A DNA stretch of 9,002 nucleotides from Spirochaetales bacterium. Lineage in GTDB: Bacteria; Spirochaetota; Spirochaetia; DSM-27196; SLAA01. Position 1 is the first letter of the stretch. Each line of letters opens with the position of its first letter. The notes beneath the pieces were generated by a model. That model worked only from the letters and a program-made list of their open reading frames with translations. It was not told where the DNA came from and did no database searches. Shown here piece after piece: positions 6,019 through 9,002 of this stretch. A program made the position numbers and the translations under genes. The stretch spans positions 1 through 9,002 of the forward strand of contig SLBH01000251.1 in assembly GCA_007126415.1 (NCBI GenBank), given 5' to 3'.

Positions 6019-6371
6019 CGCTCTCTTCGTTCCTCGGCGGTCTTGCAGTCGATACATAGGAGCGCGTATGGGATAGCCTCAAGCCGCTCACGCGGGATGC
6101 GCTTGCCACACTTCATACATTGACCATAGCGCTCGCTCTCGATACGTACCAAAGCCGAGTCTATGAGCCTCAAACGCTTCATCTCTTGTGCCCCGAGCGC
6201 CTCTATTGTCTTTCTGCCGATGTCATCGGCGGCGAGATCAACGAGGTCCTTGGCCTCCATCGTGTCGGCGAGCTCCTTGAACTCCTCGTTCTCAGCAGCA
6301 AGTGTTTCTAATATCTCTGATTTAAGCTGCAAGAGCGATTGACGCATTCGTTCTACAAACTCTTGATCCAT
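6015..6371 (-). CDS. dksA: DksA/TraR-family RNA polymerase-binding zinc-finger regulator
   Basis: This 118-residue protein binds the secondary channel of RNA polymerase; in known DksA it acts with ppGpp to reset promoter activity during starvation. The N-terminal part is a coiled coil (about 3-80). Its tip carries DLVDLA (42-47), matching the DxxDxA acidic tip motif needed for activity. A four-cysteine zinc finger follows: C85 and C88 in YGQCMKCG, C106 and C109 in LLCIDC, with RIPRERLEAIP between them, then the short helix KTAEERRER. It is shorter than the 151-residue E. coli protein, mainly at the N-terminus, so both coil arms may be shorter. The ATG at 6371 is chosen because GAGGAG lies 7 nt upstream; an upstream in-frame extension would run through the promoter. 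It has a strong promoter and is divergent from the macrodomain gene. Confidence 0.9.
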   Translation of the reverse strand: MDQEFVERMRQSLLQLKSEILETLAAENEEFKELADTMEAKDLVDLAADDIGRKTIEALGAQEMKRLRLIDSALVRIESERYGQCMKCGKRIPRERLEAIPYALLCIDCKTAEERRER

Positions 6372-6420
6372 GCAAGGTCTCCTCGCCGCGACGGCTCTTA
6401 ATCGTGATCGTGAGTGCCAA

Positions 6421-6449
6421 TATATACGAATATTCGACGCAGTTGTCAA
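6421..6449 (-). promoter_or_regulatory. Strong sigma70-type promoter of dksA
   Basis: On the minus strand a perfect -35 TTGACA (6449-6444) is 17 bp from TATATA (6426-6421), within TATATATT that continues to 6419. The leader is about 40 nt. The spacer contains a perfect 10-bp palindrome CGAATATTCG (6427-6436). Two copies of TTCGACGC (6433-6440 and 6453-6460), exactly 20 bp apart, flank the -35 box. Confidence 0.75.
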
Positions 6450-6472
6450 CCGTTCGACGCCTCTGCTACGCT
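6443..6472 (+). promoter_or_regulatory. Candidate promoter of the macrodomain gene, overlapping the dksA -35
   Basis: TTGTCA (6443-6448, five of six consensus bases) uses the opposite strand of the dksA -35 box, since the shared core GTTGTCAAC has palindromic arms. An 18-bp spacer leads to TACGCT (6467-6472), a weak -10. A second possible -10, CATAAT, lies at 6485-6490. The transcript would have a leader of roughly 80-100 nt. Confidence 0.35.
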
Positions 6473-6497
6473 ATCAAGAGCTATCATAATCTATCCG

Positions 6498-6518
6498 GCA
6501 GCGCGAATCATCCGCTGC
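6498..6518 (+). repeat. Hairpin in the leader of the macrodomain gene
   Basis: GCAGCG (6498-6503) and CGCTGC (6513-6518) form a perfect 6-bp stem with a 9-nt loop, followed by AAAA. It lies about 57 bp before the macrodomain ATG. It may be a weak leader structure; there is no evidence of attenuation. No gene is seen between 6372 and 6574. Confidence 0.35.
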
Positions 6519-6574
6519 AAAACCTGGAACGTACAGGGCTCACACTCGCGAGCAATCGGCTGAAGGAGGGTGTC

Positions 6575-7111
6575 ATGCAGGCAACTCGTCACGGAGTAAC
6601 AATCGAAACGGTACAGGGAGACATAACTCGCCAGCCCGACTGCGAGGCGATAGTCAACGCGGCGAACGCCGAACTCCGCACCGGCGGAGGAGTCGCGGGA
6701 GCGATCCATCGCGTCGCCGGTCCCGAGCTCGAGCACGAGTGTCGCCCGCTCGCGCCGATTCAGCCCGGTGAAGCGGTGATGACCGCCGGGCACCGCCTAC
6801 CGAACGCGCACGTGATTCATTGTCTGGGTCCGGTTTACGGGCTCGATAAGCCCGAGGCGAAGCTGCTCGGCGATTGCTACCGAAACGCGCTCCGGCTCGC
6901 CGATGAACGGGGGCTTGCCTCGGTCGCGTTTCCGGCGCTCTCCACCGGCGCCTTCGGTTATCCAATGGAGGAGGCGGCTCACGTGGCGCTACAAACCGTG
7001 CTCGAGACCACGCCCGAGCTGCATAACGTCCAACTGGTGCGTTTTGTGCTGTTTGGAGAGCGCGACTTACAAGCCCACGACAACGCCCTGAGCGCGCTCT
7101 CGGGGTTGTAG
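6575..7111 (+). CDS. Macrodomain protein, probable ADP-ribose/O-acetyl-ADP-ribose hydrolase
   Basis: This single-domain 178-residue macrodomain belongs to the MacroD/YmdB-like group, which binds ADP-ribose and removes it from acidic residues of proteins or deacetylates O-acetyl-ADP-ribose. Family motifs appear in order: VQGDIT (13-18), AIVNAANAEL (25-34), the glycine loop GGGVAGAI (37-44), HVIHCLGPVYG (79-89) and VAFPALSTGAFGYP (117-130), the phosphate-binding loop. The asparagine pair in NAAN (28, 31) and the GGGVAGAIH loop are intact, so it is expected to bind ligand and probably to be active. The protein is cytosolic. The ATG at 6575 has AAGGAGG about 6 nt upstream; the frame is open further 5' but lacks a better start and would cross the shared promoter region. 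It is divergent from dksA. No ADP-ribosyltransferase partner is visible, so it does not look like a toxin-antitoxin pair here. Confidence 0.9.
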   Translation: MQATRHGVTIETVQGDITRQPDCEAIVNAANAELRTGGGVAGAIHRVAGPELEHECRPLAPIQPGEAVMTAGHRLPNAHVIHCLGPVYGLDKPEAKLLGDCYRNALRLADERGLASVAFPALSTGAFGYPMEEAAHVALQTVLETTPELHNVQLVRFVLFGERDLQAHDNALSALSGL

Positions 7112-7134
7112 TCACGGAGAGTCCGGCCGGTTCG

Positions 7135-7205
7135 AGCGGGCGACGGGAGTCGAACCCGCGTCACGAGCTTGGGAAGCTCGGGTAATGCCGTTATACGACG
7201 CCCGC
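7135..7205 (-). tRNA. tRNA-Gly, anticodon CCC, CCA not encoded
   Basis: The 71-nt sequence folds as a complete tRNA. The acceptor stem GCGGGCG/CGCCCGC has seven pairs. The D arm starts GTAT and ends TTAC with loop GG. The anticodon stem CGAGC/GCTCG carries loop TTCCCAA, giving anticodon CCC (reads GGG). The T arm GCGGG-TTCGACT-CCCGT and discriminator T complete it. It closely resembles E. coli glyU. The 3' end is followed by CGA, so CCA must be added after transcription. It lies 61 bp downstream of the PASTA gene on the same strand, with no clear promoter of its own, so read-through from that operon is plausible. Confidence 0.95.
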
Positions 7206-7237
7206 TCGCACCGGCCACTTTTGACCTGAGACCGAGA

Positions 7238-7265
7238 ATCCTGCGATAAAACGCACCCGCAGGAT
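7238..7265. repeat. 8-bp inverted repeat just after the PASTA gene
   Basis: ATCCTGCG (7238-7245) and CGCAGGAT (7258-7265) pair perfectly around a 12-nt loop. The repeat starts 1 nt past the PASTA gene's stop and ends 32 bp before the tRNA. No T-tract follows on the minus strand, so it is not a standard terminator. It could be an mRNA 3' stabiliser or processing site between the coding message and the tRNA. Confidence 0.45.
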
Positions 7266-7266
7266 A

Positions 7267-8307
7267 CTAATCCTCGGGGCGCACCACAAGGCTTACTACC
7301 TCGGTGCCGAACCGTGAGAGAACTAACCGAGAGTTCTCCTCTATCATGTACGGAACAGAAACCGCACCTCCGGGGTGCTGCATCTGCAACAGACGCGTGC
7401 GCTGCCCGTCGGGGTTGATCACGTCCAGCGTGAGCTCAACCGCTACCGGGTATTCCGGCAGCACGCGCTCAAACAACCCGAACATCATTTCGTCCGGAAT
7501 ATCATCCTCATCCGGCGCAACAACGTAAAGCGTCACGCGACTGCCGGGTTCCATCTCGGACCCGGACGACGGCGACTGGGATACCACCGTTCCCGCAGCG
7601 TCGTCGTCGTGATCTTCCGGGTCGGCAAGGCGAAACGAAAACGGCATGTTCTCGGACGCCAACAGCTGCACCGCCTCGCCGTACTCCATACCGGTATACG
7701 ACGGAACCGTTACGCTGTCAACACCCGGGCCCCGGCTCACGACCACATCCAACGAGGTACGCCCGGCGATAGCAGTGCCGGGTGCGGGATGCTGTTCTAG
7801 TATGACGCCCGGCTCGGACTCGTCGTATACGTAGCTCACATTCGCAACCTCGAGGACCTCGTCGTAACTACTGAACAGCGTGCGTAACTCGGTCCGTACC
7901 TCGTTGAGATCGCGACCGCGGTAGTCGCCTACCTCATCTACGACCGCTCCTTCGCTCACAATGACATTGATGCGCTTGCCGGCTTTGACGATTGTGCCGG
8001 GAGCCGGGTTCTGATCCATTACCCGCCCCCGTGAGGCCGGATCGGAGGAGAAGCGCGTCTGAATCAGGGGGTACAGTTCGCGTTGTTGCAGCTCGATCAG
8101 GGCTTTGGTCAACTCGGCGTCACGCACGTCCGGAACCATTATCTCTTCGTCACCCTGCAGCGTAAACAGAAAGGTGGTTGCTCCGGCGATTACGGTAAGC
8201 AACATGATCCCGACCAGCGAATACACTACGATCTTGAAGTACTTGATATCGGGATTGTCGTCATTTCGGGGTAGTAGCCGTTTGGCGCGCTCTAATACAC
8301 GATTCAC
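7267..8307 (-). CDS. Single-pass membrane protein with three PASTA repeats
   Basis: This 346-residue protein has a short basic cytoplasmic N-terminus (1-23), one transmembrane helix (~24-48, FKIVVYSLVGIMLLTVIAGA) and an extracytoplasmic region. Three PASTA repeats follow: ~55-119 (MVPDVRDAELTKAL ... QNPAPGTIVKAGKRINVIVS), ~120-192 (EQHPAPGTAIAGRTSLDVVVSRG) and ~197-263 (VTVPSYTGMEYGEAVQLL ... SQSPSSGSEMEPGSRVTLYV). The last ~80 residues (264-346) are unlike PASTA and unassigned. PASTA repeats bind peptidoglycan fragments in Ser/Thr kinases and some penicillin-binding proteins, but neither a kinase nor a transpeptidase domain is attached here. A cell-wall-sensing or scaffolding role is inferred. 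The start is GTG at 8307, overlapping the fmt stop in GTGA, with GGGAGG 9 nt upstream, so translation is probably coupled to fmt. Confidence 0.85.
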   Translation of the reverse strand: MNRVLERAKRLLPRNDDNPDIKYFKIVVYSLVGIMLLTVIAGATTFLFTLQGDEEIMVPDVRDAELTKALIELQQRELYPLIQTRFSSDPASRGRVMDQNPAPGTIVKAGKRINVIVSEGAVVDEVGDYRGRDLNEVRTELRTLFSSYDEVLEVANVSYVYDESEPGVILEQHPAPGTAIAGRTSLDVVVSRGPGVDSVTVPSYTGMEYGEAVQLLASENMPFSFRLADPEDHDDDAAGTVVSQSPSSGSEMEPGSRVTLYVVAPDEDDIPDEMMFGLFERVLPEYPVAVELTLDVINPDGQRTRLLQMQHPGGAVSVPYMIEENSRLVLSRFGTEVVSLVVRPED

Positions 8308-9002
8308 TGCTCGGTGCCTCCCAGCACACTCTCAAGTATCGCCGGATTACCGTTGAGAAACGTTCTCCATTCCGCCGGTTTTCGTGATTTTTGTTGGAGT
8401 CTCAGTATCCCGAGCACTCCATCACCGGTTTGTACCAAAATTCCAAGCTCCCTGTCTACACCCAGCACCGTGCCCGGCTCCGGGGCACCCCCGACAGCCT
8501 GTCCGAGGTGCTCAGCGCGATCTGCGGAGCGAACGGTAGCTGCGAGAATCTTGAGCTCGACGCCGTTGAGATACGTATACGCGCTCGGCCACGGAGCGTA
8601 AGCACGCACCATTCGCTCGATTTTTTCAGCCGGACTGTTCCAGTCGATCCGTCCGTCCGTCTTTGCAATCATACCACAATACGTAGCCTTGTTCTCGTCC
8701 TGAGGCTTCGCTGTAACGGTGCCGGCATCGATACGCCGCACCGTCTCGGCGAGCAGTTCGGCGCCGCTCTCGGCCAACTCGGCGCTGAGCTGCTCGGTTG
8801 TTTCGGAGCCGTCGAGCGGTCTATGAGATTGCAGGTAGATGTCGCCGGCATCCATCCGCTCCGACAACGACTGTATCGTAACGCCGGTCTCGCTGTCCCC
8901 CGCCAAGATCGCCGCCGGTATCGGCGCCGGACCACGGTGCCGCGGCAGCAACGAAGGATGTAGGTTGATGCCTCCTCGCGGAAACAGCCCAAGAAACTTT
9001 GG
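8304..9002 (-). CDS. fmt: Methionyl-tRNA formyltransferase, N-terminus outside the window
   Basis: Fmt transfers a formyl group from 10-formyl-tetrahydrofolate to methionyl-initiator tRNA before translation starts. The frame is open to the right edge, so the gene is cut; 232 residues are present, and about 100 N-terminal residues of the catalytic domain are missing. The window begins inside the catalytic core: PRGGINLHPSLLPRHRGPAPI holds the catalytic Asn and His (INLHPSLLP), and ETGVTIQSLSERMDAGDIYLQ holds the catalytic Asp (MDAGD). The C-terminal tRNA-binding barrel follows, with RIDWNSPAEKIERMVRAYAPWPSAYTYLNG and a tail ending LGGTEQ. GPAPIPAAI has a proline where glutamine is usual in GPAPIQ. 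Its stop overlaps the GTG start of the PASTA gene by 4 nt, so the two form an operon. Confidence 0.95.
   Translation of the reverse strand, partial: PKFLGLFPRGGINLHPSLLPRHRGPAPIPAAILAGDSETGVTIQSLSERMDAGDIYLQSHRPLDGSETTEQLSAELAESGAELLAETVRRIDAGTVTAKPQDENKATYCGMIAKTDGRIDWNSPAEKIERMVRAYAPWPSAYTYLNGVELKILAATVRSADRAEHLGQAVGGAPEPGTVLGVDRELGILVQTGDGVLGILRLQQKSRKPAEWRTFLNGNPAILESVLGGTEQ

Noticed and set aside
6372..6449. 26-codon upstream extension of dksA
   Set aside because: It covers the -10, the spacer, the -35 and the RBS; the ATG at 6371 is ideally placed after GAGGAG.
6404..6574. 57-codon upstream extension of the macrodomain gene
   Set aside because: It overlaps the shared promoter region and reads as non-conserved sequence; the RBS AAGGAGG sits before 6575.
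6575..7111. Macrodomain as the antitoxin of a DarTG-type toxin-antitoxin pair
   Set aside because: No DarT-like ADP-ribosyltransferase next to it; neighbours are dksA and a tRNA, and the protein resembles stand-alone MacroD/YmdB enzymes.
6654..7115. 153-codon arginine-rich minus-strand frame
   Set aside because: Composition typical of an antisense shadow over the intact macrodomain gene.
7123..7130. CCGGCCGG palindrome after the macrodomain gene as a terminator
   Set aside because: Only 8 bp with no loop and no T-tract; likely chance in GC-rich DNA.
7135..7205. tRNA-Gly as an integration attachment site
   Set aside because: No integrase and no repeat of the tRNA 3' end elsewhere in the window.

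Overview
The window reads as ordinary chromosome of a GC-rich bacterium, most likely a spirochaete (Spirochaetota) outside the pathogenic genera. This is an inference from gene content. The pointers are a separate PASTA-repeat membrane protein translationally coupled to fmt, an OmpA-like domain whose peptidoglycan-binding aspartate is replaced by alanine (spirochaete murein uses ornithine instead of diaminopimelate), a short DksA, and a protein ending in a DbpA-type RNA-binding domain. I see no prophage, insertion sequence, CRISPR array or defence island.

Layout. Positions 1-1209 (+) hold the C-terminal four fifths of a PutP sodium/proline symporter, entering from the left edge. It converges on an exported OmpA-family protein (1249-2454, -) across a GC-rich palindrome. 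Divergent from that, behind a good sigma70-type promoter, is a 400-residue protein (2587-3789, +) made of a decayed DEAD-box RecA1-like domain joined to a DbpA RNA-binding domain. Its stop overlaps, inside a shared CTAG, the stop of a 311-residue membrane protein of unknown function (3786-4721, -). Only 42 bp away a glyoxalase II-like metallo-hydrolase runs the other way (4764-5450, +).

The middle holds a 143-residue protein of unknown function (5481-5912, -) and a DksA/TraR zinc-finger regulator (6015-6371, -), each with a recognisable promoter. Divergent from dksA is a macrodomain protein (6575-7111, +). The last part is on the minus strand in the order fmt (cut by the right edge), PASTA protein, tRNA-Gly(CCC). 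fmt and the PASTA gene overlap by 4 nt, and the tRNA may be read from the same transcript.

The genes do not form one pathway. Several touch translation or RNA: formylation of initiator tRNA, a glycine tRNA, a putative rRNA-binding DbpA-domain protein, and DksA as an RNA polymerase regulator. Two others (OmpA-like, PASTA) face the cell wall. The best candidate for something unusual is the pseudohelicase-RRM protein, which lacks the ATPase motifs and the second helicase lobe and carries an internal ribosome-binding site just before its RNA-binding half. Next are the altered OmpA motif and the two compact divergent promoter regions around dksA.
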